Origin: Spirosoma panaciterrae DSM 21099
GTDB lineage: Bacteria > Bacteroidota > Bacteroidia > Cytophagales > Spirosomataceae
NCBI RefSeq assembly: GCF_000374025.1
Contig: NZ_KB893239.1
Location: 186,001 to 250,000 of the forward strand
DNA length: 64,000 nucleotides
Direction of reading: 5' to 3'
Of the stretch, positions 25,102 through 34,703 are shown piece by piece. The position numbers and the translations under genes were made by a program. Every line of letters starts with the position of its first letter. Within the stretch, counting starts at the first letter, position 1. The notes beneath the pieces are model-generated. The model did no database searches, was not told where the DNA came from, and worked only from the letters and a program-made list of their open reading frames with translations.

Positions 25102-26313
25102 ATGCTTTCTGTTGCCAAAGCCTTTGCCGTTACTCAACAACACCTGCTCATCCTGCCTACCGAGACGGTTTCACTAGTGCACTCGCTGGGCCGGGTACTA
25201 CGCGAGCCGGTATATGCCGACCGCGATTTTCCGCCGTTCAATCGCGTGTCGATGGATGGGATTGGGATTGCCTTTGCCACTTATGCTTCCGGTCAACGGA
25301 CCTTCCCAATTGCCGGTCAGCAATTTGCTGGCCAGCCTCAGCAAACGCTCACCGATACCACAACCTGCCTGGAAGTGATGACCGGGGCCATATTACCTGC
25401 CGGAATTGATACCGTTGTTCGCTATGAAGACATTAGGGTTTCTAACGGCCAGGCCACGATCACCATTGACGACGTTACACTTGGACAACACATTCACACA
25501 CAAGCTGTTGACCGCAGGGCGGGCGATGAGTTACTGCCTGTTGGCACGCTACTAACCCCATCAGCCATTGCCGTAGCCGCTTCGGTTGGAAAATCAGCGG
25601 TTGTGGTTTCTGCACTGCCCCGCGTAGCCCTTATTTCAACGGGCGACGAACTGGTCGATGTGGGTGATACGCCCCTCCCCCATCAAATCCGTCGGTCGAA
25701 TACCTACATGCTGCGGGCTGCTCTGACTTCGCTGGGCATTTCGGCGACACTGCACCACATTGTCGATGATGAGCACCAGTTACAAACCGCCATTCAGGGG
25801 TTATTGGCAGCGAATGATGTCCTAATTCTGAGCGGGGGTGTGTCGGCTGGCAAAGCTGACTTTGTACCGGATGTGCTGGTGAGTCTGGGGATTCAGAAGC
25901 ATTTTCACAAGATTGAACAACGACCGGGTAAACCCCTCTGGTTTGGAACCTCGTCAGATGATACAGCCTATCCGAACCGAACTGTTTTTGCCCTTCCGGG
26001 CAATCCTGTTTCGACGGTTTTGTGTGCGTATCGGTATGTGATCCCCTACCTGCGGGCATCGCTTGGGCTGGCACCCGCTCCTGAACGCTATGCACAGCTC
26101 GCTCAATCCGTTGTGTTCAAACCAGCCATTACGTATTTCCTGCCCGTCCGGCTCACCTCCGAACCCGACGGACGAACACTGGCCCACCCACTGCCCGGTT
26201 CAGGGTCTGCCGATTTTGCCAACCTGTTAGCTGCCGATGGCTTTATGGAGCTACCAGCCGATCGATCAGAATTTGGGGCTGGAGAATCCTTTCAGGTATG
26301 GCCAACGCATTAA
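25102..26313 (+). CDS. moeA: Molybdopterin molybdenumtransferase
   Basis: 403 residues from the ATG at 25102 (MLSVAKAFAVTQQHLLILPT), close to the 411 of E. coli MoeA. The frame is open far upstream (to 24799) but that part runs antisense to moaC and is not coding. MoeA inserts molybdate into adenylated molybdopterin. Conserved text: DFPPFNRVSMDGIGI, EVMTGAILPAGIDTVVRYED, VALISTGDELVD, RRSNTYMLRAALTSLG, LILSGGVSAGKADFVP and ALPGNPVSTVLCAYRY. A C-terminal domain IV ends near EFGAGESFQVWPTH. Divergent pair with moaC-mobA. Confidence 0.95.
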   Translation: MLSVAKAFAVTQQHLLILPTETVSLVHSLGRVLREPVYADRDFPPFNRVSMDGIGIAFATYASGQRTFPIAGQQFAGQPQQTLTDTTTCLEVMTGAILPAGIDTVVRYEDIRVSNGQATITIDDVTLGQHIHTQAVDRRAGDELLPVGTLLTPSAIAVAASVGKSAVVVSALPRVALISTGDELVDVGDTPLPHQIRRSNTYMLRAALTSLGISATLHHIVDDEHQLQTAIQGLLAANDVLILSGGVSAGKADFVPDVLVSLGIQKHFHKIEQRPGKPLWFGTSSDDTAYPNRTVFALPGNPVSTVLCAYRYVIPYLRASLGLAPAPERYAQLAQSVVFKPAITYFLPVRLTSEPDGRTLAHPLPGSGSADFANLLAADGFMELPADRSEFGAGESFQVWPTH

Positions 26314-26434
26314 TCATTAACCTGGTAGCGTACTGGTATGGGGACGCTACCCTTTCAACCTGACAAGCCTTGCATGGCGTGCAGGGCTTTTATGAATACC
26401 TGAAAAAACATTGATATTAATATTAAAAACGCTG

Positions 26435-26442
26435 TATATTGC
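26435..26442 (+). promoter_or_regulatory. Possible -7 element for the SDR gene
   Basis: TATATTGC partly matches TAnnTTTG, with a TTG at 26411-26413, 21 bases before it (the -33 position). The surrounding region (26395-26440) is AT-rich. It lies 25 bases before the SDR start codon. Confidence 0.4.
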
Positions 26443-26466
26443 CCGATTACTTATTGCGATTGGACT

Positions 26467-27210
26467 ATGCAGAAAACAATTCTAATCACGGGCGGAAGCA
26501 GAGGGATTGGGGCAGCAACGGCGTTATTAGCAGCCCAAAAAGGCTACCAGGTTTGTATCAACTATGTAGCCAACAAAGAAGCAGCCTTGCAGGTAGTAGA
26601 AACTATTCACCAGCAAGGCGGAAAAGCCTTTGCTTTCCAGGCCGATGTTTCGTCCGAAGAAGATGTCATTGCCTTGTTCGAAGCCATTGACCCAATCGGT
26701 CCGATTACGGCGCTGGTTAACAATGTTGGGATTCTGGAACCCCAGATGCGGGTGGATACCATGACCGCCGACCGACTGAACCGGGTTTTTACGACGAACA
26801 TTGTCAGTTGCTTTTTATGCACCCGAGAGGCCATTAAACGCATGTCGACGAAGCAGGGTGGATCAGGCGGAAGCATTGTAAATGTATCGTCGGTGGCGGC
26901 CCGAACGGGTTCGCCGGGTGAGTATGTCGACTATGCTGCCTCAAAGGGGGCTATGGACGCCATGACCATTGGCGTATCGAAAGAGGTAGCTGAGGAAGGC
27001 ATTCGTGTCAATGGCGTGCGACCCGGATTCATTTACACGGATATTCATGCCAGCGGAGGTGAACCAGGCCGGGTAGATCGGATCAAAGGCAGCGTCCCTA
27101 TGAAACGGGGTGGTTCTCCCGACGAAGTGGCCAAGGCGATTCTGTGGTTGCTCTCCGACGAAGCCTCCTATTCGACAGGTACATTCATCGACATTGCAGG
27201 TGGGCGATAG
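26467..27210 (+). CDS. Short-chain dehydrogenase/reductase (SDR), classical type
   Basis: 247 residues. Rossmann cofactor loop ILITGGSRGIGAATAL, ADVSSEED, LVNNVGILEP (NNxG motif), catalytic Ser in IVNVSSVAARTGS and the YxxxK pair in YVDYAASKGAM. C-terminal VNGVRPGFIYTDIHASGGEP and SYSTGTFIDIAGG are standard for NAD(P)-dependent classical SDRs of the FabG/glucose-dehydrogenase-like set. Cofactor is probably NADP because the first strand is followed by a polar residue pattern (YVANKEAA) without the acidic residue of NAD enzymes. Substrate unknown. It stands alone, convergent with the HD-PycTM gene (4-base gap). Confidence 0.9.
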   Translation: MQKTILITGGSRGIGAATALLAAQKGYQVCINYVANKEAALQVVETIHQQGGKAFAFQADVSSEEDVIALFEAIDPIGPITALVNNVGILEPQMRVDTMTADRLNRVFTTNIVSCFLCTREAIKRMSTKQGGSGGSIVNVSSVAARTGSPGEYVDYAASKGAMDAMTIGVSKEVAEEGIRVNGVRPGFIYTDIHASGGEPGRVDRIKGSVPMKRGGSPDEVAKAILWLLSDEASYSTGTFIDIAGGR

Positions 27211-27214
27211 CCGT

Positions 27215-28495
27215 TCATTTTTTTATGAGAAACACAATCAGAAAAGCTAGTATGGAAATAATGAAGCCAAACATAAAGATGTTGTAAGCTACCCGAAGCA
27301 GTTTGTATTTTTTGGCCAGCACCAGCCCCAGGTAATAGATGTCGCGAGCCATTGAGTTATAGAGGTACGTGCTGTCGTTCATCAGTTGTTGAATACCCCA
27401 TTCATACTCACCCAGACTCATCTGGTAAAAATTCCCGAAAAACAGTAGGTTTCCCTTTCCCTGCTCAATGTCGCTGTGACTAAACGTCCCATGACTGACG
27501 TTGGGCCGGGTAGTCAGGATGGCGAACACGATGGTCAGTACCGACGTAATCAAAAATAACGTGGTAGGCACCATCAGGTATGGATTTTCTTCGATCCGGC
27601 GCGGCAATACCGATACAACCACCGAGACCATAATCGAATTGACCGAAATCATAATATTGGCCTTGCTATCGGCTATTTCGCTCAGGCGCATGTGGTTGGT
27701 CGATGTGGTCCGAAACATGGTTTCGATACCGCGCTCCGAGCGTTTATCCTTGTCCTTCTCTTTTTTCTTTTCTTTTGGCTCTTTCCCGATCAGAGGCTCT
27801 GGCATTGGCGACCCAACCGTTTCTACAATTGACTGTGCGGCAATATCGACAGATTCTTTCAGGATACTTTTCTCATGTTTAGCTTCTTTCCCAGCAGCCT
27901 TTTCGGCTTGTTTTTCCAACAGTTGACGGAGGTTTTCGGCCTGCCCGGCCGTTAATCGCTTTTGTGCATAGTCGGTGAAGTAGCGGTGGCTTTCGAGAAG
28001 CGAAATATTTTGCTGCCGCCAGGATTTTCCCGGAATCTCCACACCTGTCCGGTTCTCCTGCTCTTTCCGAAGTCGCTTCTGGTAATCGGGGTAATCCGTA
28101 CTACCCAGGTGAAACAGGTCGGCATCACACAGAATTTCTTCCAGACGGTTAGTAGGCGCTTGGGGCATTCTGGTTGCCCGGATGCAGGCTTGCACCTGTT
28201 CAATCAACGCCGTCGATGTGCCCAAATCCGCCAAAAAACTGGAGGCCAACGCAGCACCTCGTTCTTCGTGCCCATCCGATGGCCCGGTCAGATTCCCCAG
28301 ATCATGCAGCCAGGCTGCTACCATTACCACCACATAATCCGATTCGGAGAGGCTATAAAATCGGGCCATCTGGTCAACAGCCTGGACAACCTCCTGGGTA
28401 TGTACCTGATTATGATACGTAAAATCAGGCGTCAGATGATCGGCAAAAAATTGGGTAGCGTAGGTTTCAGTCTGCGATAAGAGGTCAGGAGTCAT
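27215..28495 (-). CDS. HD-domain phosphohydrolase fused to a PycTM-like (DUF5706) membrane effector
   Basis: 426 residues from the ATG at 28495 (MTPDLLSQTETYATQFF). Residues about 20-190 are an HD domain: FTYHNQVHTQEV (His), VAAWLHDLGN (the HD pair, near 62) and ILCDADLFHLG (second Asp, near 124). A Lys/Glu-rich linker (KEPKEKKKEKDKDKRSERG) follows. The rest is a PycTM-type module: TNHMRLSEIADSKANIMISV leads into a helical hairpin (NSIMVSVVVSVL, MVPTTLFLITSVLTIVFAIL), and after a cytosolic segment (GNLLFFGNFYQMSLGEYEW) a last helix (FGFIISILAFLIVFLI). PycTM proteins are the membrane effectors of Pycsar anti-phage systems, triggered by cCMP or cUMP; HD domains cut phosphate esters. Last gene of a three-gene operon. 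No cyclase is recognised in the window. Confidence 0.82.
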   Translation of the reverse strand: MTPDLLSQTETYATQFFADHLTPDFTYHNQVHTQEVVQAVDQMARFYSLSESDYVVVMVAAWLHDLGNLTGPSDGHEERGAALASSFLADLGTSTALIEQVQACIRATRMPQAPTNRLEEILCDADLFHLGSTDYPDYQKRLRKEQENRTGVEIPGKSWRQQNISLLESHRYFTDYAQKRLTAGQAENLRQLLEKQAEKAAGKEAKHEKSILKESVDIAAQSIVETVGSPMPEPLIGKEPKEKKKEKDKDKRSERGIETMFRTTSTNHMRLSEIADSKANIMISVNSIMVSVVVSVLPRRIEENPYLMVPTTLFLITSVLTIVFAILTTRPNVSHGTFSHSDIEQGKGNLLFFGNFYQMSLGEYEWGIQQLMNDSTYLYNSMARDIYYLGLVLAKKYKLLRVAYNIFMFGFIISILAFLIVFLIKK

Positions 28496-28517
28496 AGGAT
28501 TAAGTTTTTCGGTACAA

Positions 28518-31500
28518 TCAAAATCGGAAACCCAGCGACACGTAAGGTAAGGTGGATTCATCGGAAAAGCCAACAGAAGCCGTCACGGTCAGTAATTGAG
28601 CGGGATTCATATACAACCCTGCCCCGTAGCCGTCGTGCCAGCGATGCGACGATTCGCCGTTGAGCCATACCCGCCCCACATCGTTGAAGGCCAGTAACCC
28701 CACACTGGCCGGAAACAGAAATGACCGAAAGCTGAAGAGTTTCAACCGGGCTTCGATGTTATGGTAAATCAGGTGGTTACCGGCAAATCGGTACGTTCGG
28801 AATCCCCGCAGGTTGTCTTGCCCACCCAGGTACAACAACTGATAAAACGCCGGATTACCATAGGTCAGTCCGCCACCGATTCGGTTGATGATCACAAACC
28901 GGGCAGCCGGGCTAAAACTGGTGTAAACACTCAGATCCGTACGAAACTGAAGCAGGTTGTTGCCATGCTCGTTGAATCCCTGAAGGGCCAGTACAGTGGT
29001 ATTCCAGTGTAGACCTCGTGAGGGCTGGACCGGATTATTTCGGTTGTTGATCAGGAGCCCGGCCTGTACCCCCGCGTAACTCTCCCGTTGCAGAAAACGC
29101 GCCTGTGGCGGCAGATCAGCCAGGTATTTCTCAATAAATCGGCCCTCGTTATCTCCTCGATTCAGGCTAAAATGCTGAAAAACCGGCCCAACCGACAGTT
29201 CCAGATGATTGCCCATTTCAGGTTTGAGTAAAGCCGCGATGTTTATTAAATCGTAACGAGTACGGTAATAGCGAATCGAATGACTTTTATCATAAACCGT
29301 CTCGTTGCCAGGGCCGAAAAAATTGGTCACATTGTCGGGCGCTTTTGAAAACGCACTCAGCCATAGGTCATTTTTACCGATCAAGTCTGTAAAAATACCG
29401 TCGTATTTGATCGACATGGCTTCGGTGGCCAGCGAACGGGAAATCATCAGGCGATTCATGGCGGCATAGGGCGCTTTGCGAAATCCCTGTTTGATCCACT
29501 GAACCCCTGCCCCCAGAATCAGGCCATCGTCGGGGTTAAAACCGATGGTTGCTAATGGAGCCACCCGGTCATACTTAAAGGCATGTGGATCGTACTGGTT
29601 AACCGCTTTATCCGTCGAACGGCGATCGACTACCTTACCCGCTTCAGGCAGTACGTTGGCGTCGGTTCGCAAATCGTATACCACCGGCTTTCCGGGCTGT
29701 CCTTCTACGGTAAAAGTATCCTCGCCTTTCCCACCGATCAGCCGTACACGAATGGTCGTCGCCTGATTTCCGAGCACATCAAACCGATCATCGCCTTTGC
29801 GGCCATACAGACGGACTTCATGCGTGACACGACCATCGAATTCCCGACTATAAAAAGGTGAAGCCTCTACCCCATTCCGGGTTATTTTGAACACCGACAC
29901 AGTCAGCTTATTATCGGGCTGGTGCTCAATCCGAAACAGTTCGGCCTTATCTGAACCGGGTATATCGACTGCTTTGGCCAAAAAGCGATAATAGGTCAGC
30001 CCTTCTTTCAAGAGCCATTCCCGACGAATTTTCAGGGTTTCCAGTACGTTCTGCCCAGTTTTTTTCCGGGATGATTCCGGCAGTTGCCGAATAGCCTGCT
30101 CCAGCACATCGTCCGTTAGGGCATCGTGCAGTTTCTTTATTTCGGTTATCCAGTCCTGTTCGGTGAGTCCATGCAAAAAAAGTCGGTCGAAATAGCGGCC
30201 ATTGAACATAAACCCTTTCACGTTCGGCAACTTATCCGTAAACCCCTGGAATTTAGGCTGTATCCAGGGCAACGACCCTATAATTGGTAGCAATCCGTTT
30301 GCGCGAAAGAATACCTGGTCACGATCGCGGGGAATGGGGTAATACAGTCTGCCTTTATCCTGCTTCCGACTTCCCCAGCGCCACTGGTCCTCATGACGAT
30401 CCCAATCGCCAATGAACAAATCAAGCATCCGCGCCCGCAATACGGCTTTCTCATCAATCCGGTTATCGTTGTCGTTTTCCAGCGCATCCAGCACTTTAGG
30501 CGTACTGACCGACTTACTATCGCCGGGACTTCGTTCTTCGAATAAAAAGACGCCATTCCCGAAATCGGCCTGATAAATACCCAGCGCAGGATCGTCGGGG
30601 ATATATACCACGCGCGGATTGGCATGTGGAACGCCAGCCGCCTTCGCCAGCGTGGGCACCGCCAAAGGAGCAAACGGATACCCCGCCGATATTTCATCCT
30701 GCAACACATCTTTGGCAATGGTTTGCTGCAAAACACGTGGCAAAGCTTTGGCCGGATCTTTCTGGATGCTGCGCAGTACCCACTCACGTCCGGTAGAGTC
30801 CTCAATGCGGAGGGATTTGGTTTGAAAGCCTCCTCCCCGCTGTAAAATTTTAAAGCCGCCCATGGTCCGCGTTATATCGAAAACTGGCAGCTTCACAGTC
30901 GACGCCCACTCCGTCCGGTAGTTATTGCCCAACAACCAACGATGCACGCGCCCAACACGCTCGTATTCGGGCGCAATGGCCACCTGAACGCTGTCGGGCC
31001 AGTTGGGTCGTTGGCGATTCTCGGTTACCGAATCCGCTCTGGGCGAAACTGTAAACAAATTAGCGGTATGCGCTTCGGTCGCCTTCGCCTGCTCATCGAC
31101 CGTATAAAAGTGGGCCGTCAACTTACCATTAGTCAGTAAATCCAGCACAACGTACCCCCATTCGCTGCTGACAAACTGAGCCAGCTTACCCTGTTTTACC
31201 CGTTCGCGGTTAATGCCCGATCCACTCACGATATAATTTCGCGTTCCATCCACAATATGCTGTAGCGCATGGTCATGGCCTGCCACAAAGACCACATTTG
31301 GTGCAGGAGCCATAGCTTGTTCAAACGCCTTCACCATCAGTTGGTAACTGGGATTGGGCAAATCCTGAATATTACCGAATACACCCCGCACCAACGGATA
31401 CAAAGAGCCAATTACGGGTAATGGAATGTACAGATTCGGCGAAAATTCGGTCAACGGAAAAATGTGCTGTTTTAGGGTATAATAACCCCCGTGAATGCCG

Positions 31501-32219
31501 TAACTGCGCATGGGATGGTGCGTGGCCAGAATGATCCCCTTGCCTTTGTTTCGGTAGGCAATATCGGCCAGCCGGGCTACTACTTCATCTTCACTCTTAC
31601 AGGCACAGTCCGACTCAACACCCGGTTTCGCGTAGGGATGTAGCCACCACTGCGTATCTACTATCACCAGCACCAGATTATTCCCCAGGGGTATCTCCTC
31701 CGGGCCAGGGCAACCGCCTGATGGAATCATTCGGATGTTCGGAGCCTGTAGGCTGTCGAGCCATTCGCCCTGCCGTTTGATACGCTCCCAGCCATCCGGC
31801 CGCCCCTTCGACCAGTCGTGATTGCCCGGAATAAAAATTACTTTCCCCGCCTTACCTAATCCAGGCCCGACCAATCCAGGCTGGGCCAATCCAGGCCGGG
31901 CCTGATACGCCAGCACAGCCACCAGCGAATCATAGCCGGGGGTGCCTTTTTCGGGGAGGCCGTAGGTGTATACATTGTCCCCCAGATACACCAGCGTTGT
32001 CCGGGGATCATTCAGGTTGTAGTGGCTGGATACCGCATCGACTACGGGATTTTTACCCTGTCGTAACCGTCCGGCATCGCCAATCAGAATTACCCGCTGC
32101 CGGATCGAATCACTGACCGTCGGTTTTACGCTGGTCGACTGGGCCGATGCAGGGCCGAAGCCCGCTAAAAGGCATAGTAACCCCACCAGCCCAAACCCTG
32201 CTTTTTGTACTCGTTTCAT
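28518..32219 (-). CDS. Metallophosphoesterase fused to an Omp85-type outer-membrane barrel
   Basis: 1233 residues. Signal peptide MKRVQKAGFGLVGLLCLLAG to ASAQ. Residues about 40-360 are a calcineurin-like phosphoesterase: VILIGDAG, YLGDNVYTYG, IPGNHDWSKGRPDGW, ATHHPMRSYGIHGG and VAGHDHALQHI give the full D/D/N/H/H/GHxH set. A central part (about 440-880) has no clear family but includes YYPIPRDRDQVFF. Residues about 890-1233 form a 16-strand-type barrel of the BamA/TamA surface-antigen family, with the lock motif LGGQDNLRGFRTYRFAGN near 1140 and a terminal Phe (GFRF). The enzyme would face the periplasm or the surface, anchored by its own barrel. Inside the phosphatase domain is a Pro-Gly-Leu repeat (ARPGLAQPGLVGPGLGKAG). 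Middle gene of the operon. Confidence 0.85.
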   Translation of the reverse strand: MKRVQKAGFGLVGLLCLLAGFGPASAQSTSVKPTVSDSIRQRVILIGDAGRLRQGKNPVVDAVSSHYNLNDPRTTLVYLGDNVYTYGLPEKGTPGYDSLVAVLAYQARPGLAQPGLVGPGLGKAGKVIFIPGNHDWSKGRPDGWERIKRQGEWLDSLQAPNIRMIPSGGCPGPEEIPLGNNLVLVIVDTQWWLHPYAKPGVESDCACKSEDEVVARLADIAYRNKGKGIILATHHPMRSYGIHGGYYTLKQHIFPLTEFSPNLYIPLPVIGSLYPLVRGVFGNIQDLPNPSYQLMVKAFEQAMAPAPNVVFVAGHDHALQHIVDGTRNYIVSGSGINRERVKQGKLAQFVSSEWGYVVLDLLTNGKLTAHFYTVDEQAKATEAHTANLFTVSPRADSVTENRQRPNWPDSVQVAIAPEYERVGRVHRWLLGNNYRTEWASTVKLPVFDITRTMGGFKILQRGGGFQTKSLRIEDSTGREWVLRSIQKDPAKALPRVLQQTIAKDVLQDEISAGYPFAPLAVPTLAKAAGVPHANPRVVYIPDDPALGIYQADFGNGVFLFEERSPGDSKSVSTPKVLDALENDNDNRIDEKAVLRARMLDLFIGDWDRHEDQWRWGSRKQDKGRLYYPIPRDRDQVFFRANGLLPIIGSLPWIQPKFQGFTDKLPNVKGFMFNGRYFDRLFLHGLTEQDWITEIKKLHDALTDDVLEQAIRQLPESSRKKTGQNVLETLKIRREWLLKEGLTYYRFLAKAVDIPGSDKAELFRIEHQPDNKLTVSVFKITRNGVEASPFYSREFDGRVTHEVRLYGRKGDDRFDVLGNQATTIRVRLIGGKGEDTFTVEGQPGKPVVYDLRTDANVLPEAGKVVDRRSTDKAVNQYDPHAFKYDRVAPLATIGFNPDDGLILGAGVQWIKQGFRKAPYAAMNRLMISRSLATEAMSIKYDGIFTDLIGKNDLWLSAFSKAPDNVTNFFGPGNETVYDKSHSIRYYRTRYDLINIAALLKPEMGNHLELSVGPVFQHFSLNRGDNEGRFIEKYLADLPPQARFLQRESYAGVQAGLLINNRNNPVQPSRGLHWNTTVLALQGFNEHGNNLLQFRTDLSVYTSFSPAARFVIINRIGGGLTYGNPAFYQLLYLGGQDNLRGFRTYRFAGNHLIYHNIEARLKLFSFRSFLFPASVGLLAFNDVGRVWLNGESSHRWHDGYGAGLYMNPAQLLTVTASVGFSDESTLPYVSLGFRF

Positions 32220-32234
32220 GGTTCTGGGCTGTGG

Positions 32235-34562
32235 TTACGCCTTGTAGTTGATACCCACCCGGAGGGCTTTCAGATTAAAAACACCCTGCATGGGCTCCAG
32301 ATTGAGGAATTCAATCTCAGGTTTTAAATCCCCATTCGCCTGCAGGCGCTCGATTTGTGCGATGTAATCCCCTATTTCGGAGATGTGGCTATAGACCAGG
32401 GCAATCGTATCGGGTTGGGTCAAACGCTGGCCAGTACCTTCTACCCGGGCTTTGTCGATTCGTTTTTTGACGACCTCGTATCGAATACTGTACGACCCCT
32501 CTACATCGAATCGACGTTCGTCCTGCCGAAACCCAATATCGACCGGGTGCGCGTGCGCCAGAATGAGTTGCGTCGTTTTCAGGGGCAAGGGGAGTTCGGG
32601 CAGGAGCATCTGGGTCAGTCGGGCCGTTTTCACCATCGCTGTCAATTGCCACTCGATCAACTGCCGATGAATCGGCCGGGCAAAAGGTTTATCAGGGGCA
32701 ATCGACTGGCCGATGTAGATGGTATACTCCGTGCCATCGGTGCGGTAACGCTCAAAGTAGTGCGGGTAAATGGCCTGTAGCTGTTTTTCTTCCTGATTGA
32801 TGTACTCATTCACGGTGGTATTGAGCTTATCCATCGTCAGTTCGTACCGTTTCAGCGCCCGGTTGAAGAGTCCGGTCATGGGGTCGATTTGGGCAAAATA
32901 AGCTTCCAGTTCGGGCAGTAGTGTATGATGCTCCTCCACAAGCTGACGGAGATAGGGATTGATCGTGTTGACCAGAAACAGGCCGATCTCCTGTTCATCC
33001 TCAGCGGCCATCCCCTCTTTCAACCGTTTTTGACACGCATAATTCTCAAGCTGCAGTTGTTCGGGCCGCTCCTGCTGAGTGGGGAAATGAGCATGGCTAA
33101 AAATGGCTTCAACGGCCACCAACTGATCGGCTAAATCCTGCCGGACGGCCTTGTGCCGCTCCACCGACGAGTTCCGAATATCCACAGCTCCATAGAGCGG
33201 GTACACCTGTTCGAACCGCACAGGCGCCAGTACCTCCGTCGAATCACCCGAGCGGCTACGGCGTAATTCTTCCCAGGCTTCTTTATAAAACCGCCACTCT
33301 ACGGCTGGTTGCAACGACGTAAATTTGGTTCGAACCAGTTGCTCGATTTCGGCTTTAAACTGATTCAATTGATACCGAAGAAGCTCCTGCACCAGCGGCT
33401 TAATGCGCTCGATGATTTTTAATACCGTATTGTCAAACGCATCGGGTTGTGAACTGGCCATTTCCAGAATACCTAACTCTTCGTTGGCCATTACGATAGG
33501 ATAGGCCAGCAAACTCCGAATCCCCCGTTTTTCCAACGCTCTGGCTTCTGCTTCGGGCAACCCCTGTAGGCCAGCGAACACATGCGGAACGGGATTATTC
33601 ATCAGTTTGGTCGCCAACGCCTGCGTATCGGGGTCATTATACGCATCCATCGGGTTGATGGCATTCCGCATAAAAATGCTGCGTTTTTTCCCTTCGGGAT
33701 GGTGTACAAAATGCCCGTTGATCTGTGGCATCGGCATCAGACTAATCTGCAAATCCGGTCGGCGGCACAGATTCCGCATGGCCGTCTCGAACCGACGGTA
33801 GATCATTGGCTCCGTATCCGACTGAAGATGGACAAAGACATCCTCCAACTGCCGTATGGTTTCGGTTTCGGTGTTGTCCTCGATCCGGAAAAAGGAAAAG
33901 CCTTCGAATATAAATCGTTCCAATGGCAGCGCATCGTCACCCTGTGGCAGTGGCCCCAGTCCGTTGGCAAAATCGACCCAGGCCGAATTGAGTGGCGGCA
34001 ACTCACCCTCGATCCGGGGTTCGAAAAACGACGCATCGACCTCCATCTGGTAATAGCGTATCAGCCCATCCTGCTCCTTTTCAAAATGCATGGTTGGCCC
34101 GCAGGACTCGGTCGTCTCAATCCCATACGATTTGTTCAGAATCAGTTGATAGAGGTAAAACAGCTTTTTCTCCCACTGAATTTGATCTGGAGCTTTGTGC
34201 AGAAACTCGGGCACCTGCCGAATCAACGTTTCAAACGTTGAGGAGTAATGGTAAAACGTAAGCGGCAGCGGCAGTCCAAACGCAAACGGGACGGGGCGGG
34301 TCTGCGAGAGTGGAAGCATGGCTATACTCACTAACTGAAACAATTCGGTCAGTTGGGCTTCACTCAATCGAAGTTCCGGAGAATCAACCAGTGCATCGAC
34401 CGCCATAAATCGGTCGATCAGATAGGAATACAACCGGGACAATTCGGTAGCAGAGGAAAATTTTTGCTGCTGCGCTTTCAGAAACGCCACAAACGGGCGA
34501 AACGAAAGGCGAAAATCAACCGGCAGGTCAACCACCGGCGGAACGGTAAAAAGTGCTTCCAT
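32235..34562 (-). CDS. GAF-domain protein with a VDIRNSS motif, function unknown
   Basis: 775 residues, no signal peptide or membrane segment. Residues about 270-400 look like a GAF sensory domain (LEKRGIRSLLAYPIVMANEE then LGILEMASSQPDAF). Just after it, near residue 455, is VYPLYGAVDIRNSSVERH, which faintly recalls the first metal-binding segment of class III nucleotide cyclases (F-x-D-I-x-x-S/T), but the second metal site (a GD motif) is not visible. The C-terminal 250 residues are mixed helical (IDPMTGLFNRALKRYELTMD) and end in NLKALRVGINYKA. I do not recognise the full-length family. First gene of the operon with the phosphoesterase-Omp85 gene (15-base gap), so it may be its cytoplasmic sensor. 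Confidence 0.7.
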   Translation of the reverse strand: MEALFTVPPVVDLPVDFRLSFRPFVAFLKAQQQKFSSATELSRLYSYLIDRFMAVDALVDSPELRLSEAQLTELFQLVSIAMLPLSQTRPVPFAFGLPLPLTFYHYSSTFETLIRQVPEFLHKAPDQIQWEKKLFYLYQLILNKSYGIETTESCGPTMHFEKEQDGLIRYYQMEVDASFFEPRIEGELPPLNSAWVDFANGLGPLPQGDDALPLERFIFEGFSFFRIEDNTETETIRQLEDVFVHLQSDTEPMIYRRFETAMRNLCRRPDLQISLMPMPQINGHFVHHPEGKKRSIFMRNAINPMDAYNDPDTQALATKLMNNPVPHVFAGLQGLPEAEARALEKRGIRSLLAYPIVMANEELGILEMASSQPDAFDNTVLKIIERIKPLVQELLRYQLNQFKAEIEQLVRTKFTSLQPAVEWRFYKEAWEELRRSRSGDSTEVLAPVRFEQVYPLYGAVDIRNSSVERHKAVRQDLADQLVAVEAIFSHAHFPTQQERPEQLQLENYACQKRLKEGMAAEDEQEIGLFLVNTINPYLRQLVEEHHTLLPELEAYFAQIDPMTGLFNRALKRYELTMDKLNTTVNEYINQEEKQLQAIYPHYFERYRTDGTEYTIYIGQSIAPDKPFARPIHRQLIEWQLTAMVKTARLTQMLLPELPLPLKTTQLILAHAHPVDIGFRQDERRFDVEGSYSIRYEVVKKRIDKARVEGTGQRLTQPDTIALVYSHISEIGDYIAQIERLQANGDLKPEIEFLNLEPMQGVFNLKALRVGINYKA

Positions 34563-34703
34563 AGAGGATGTATGGTTACGAACCAGACTGGCTAGGTAGT
34601 GCGGTTCGGTTAATTGACTGAGTTGGCGCTAAACATGGTGGGGATTATATCGGCAGTATTCAGCATTAAAGTGTTAATAAATGGGTGGGTTGAACATTAG
34701 AAA

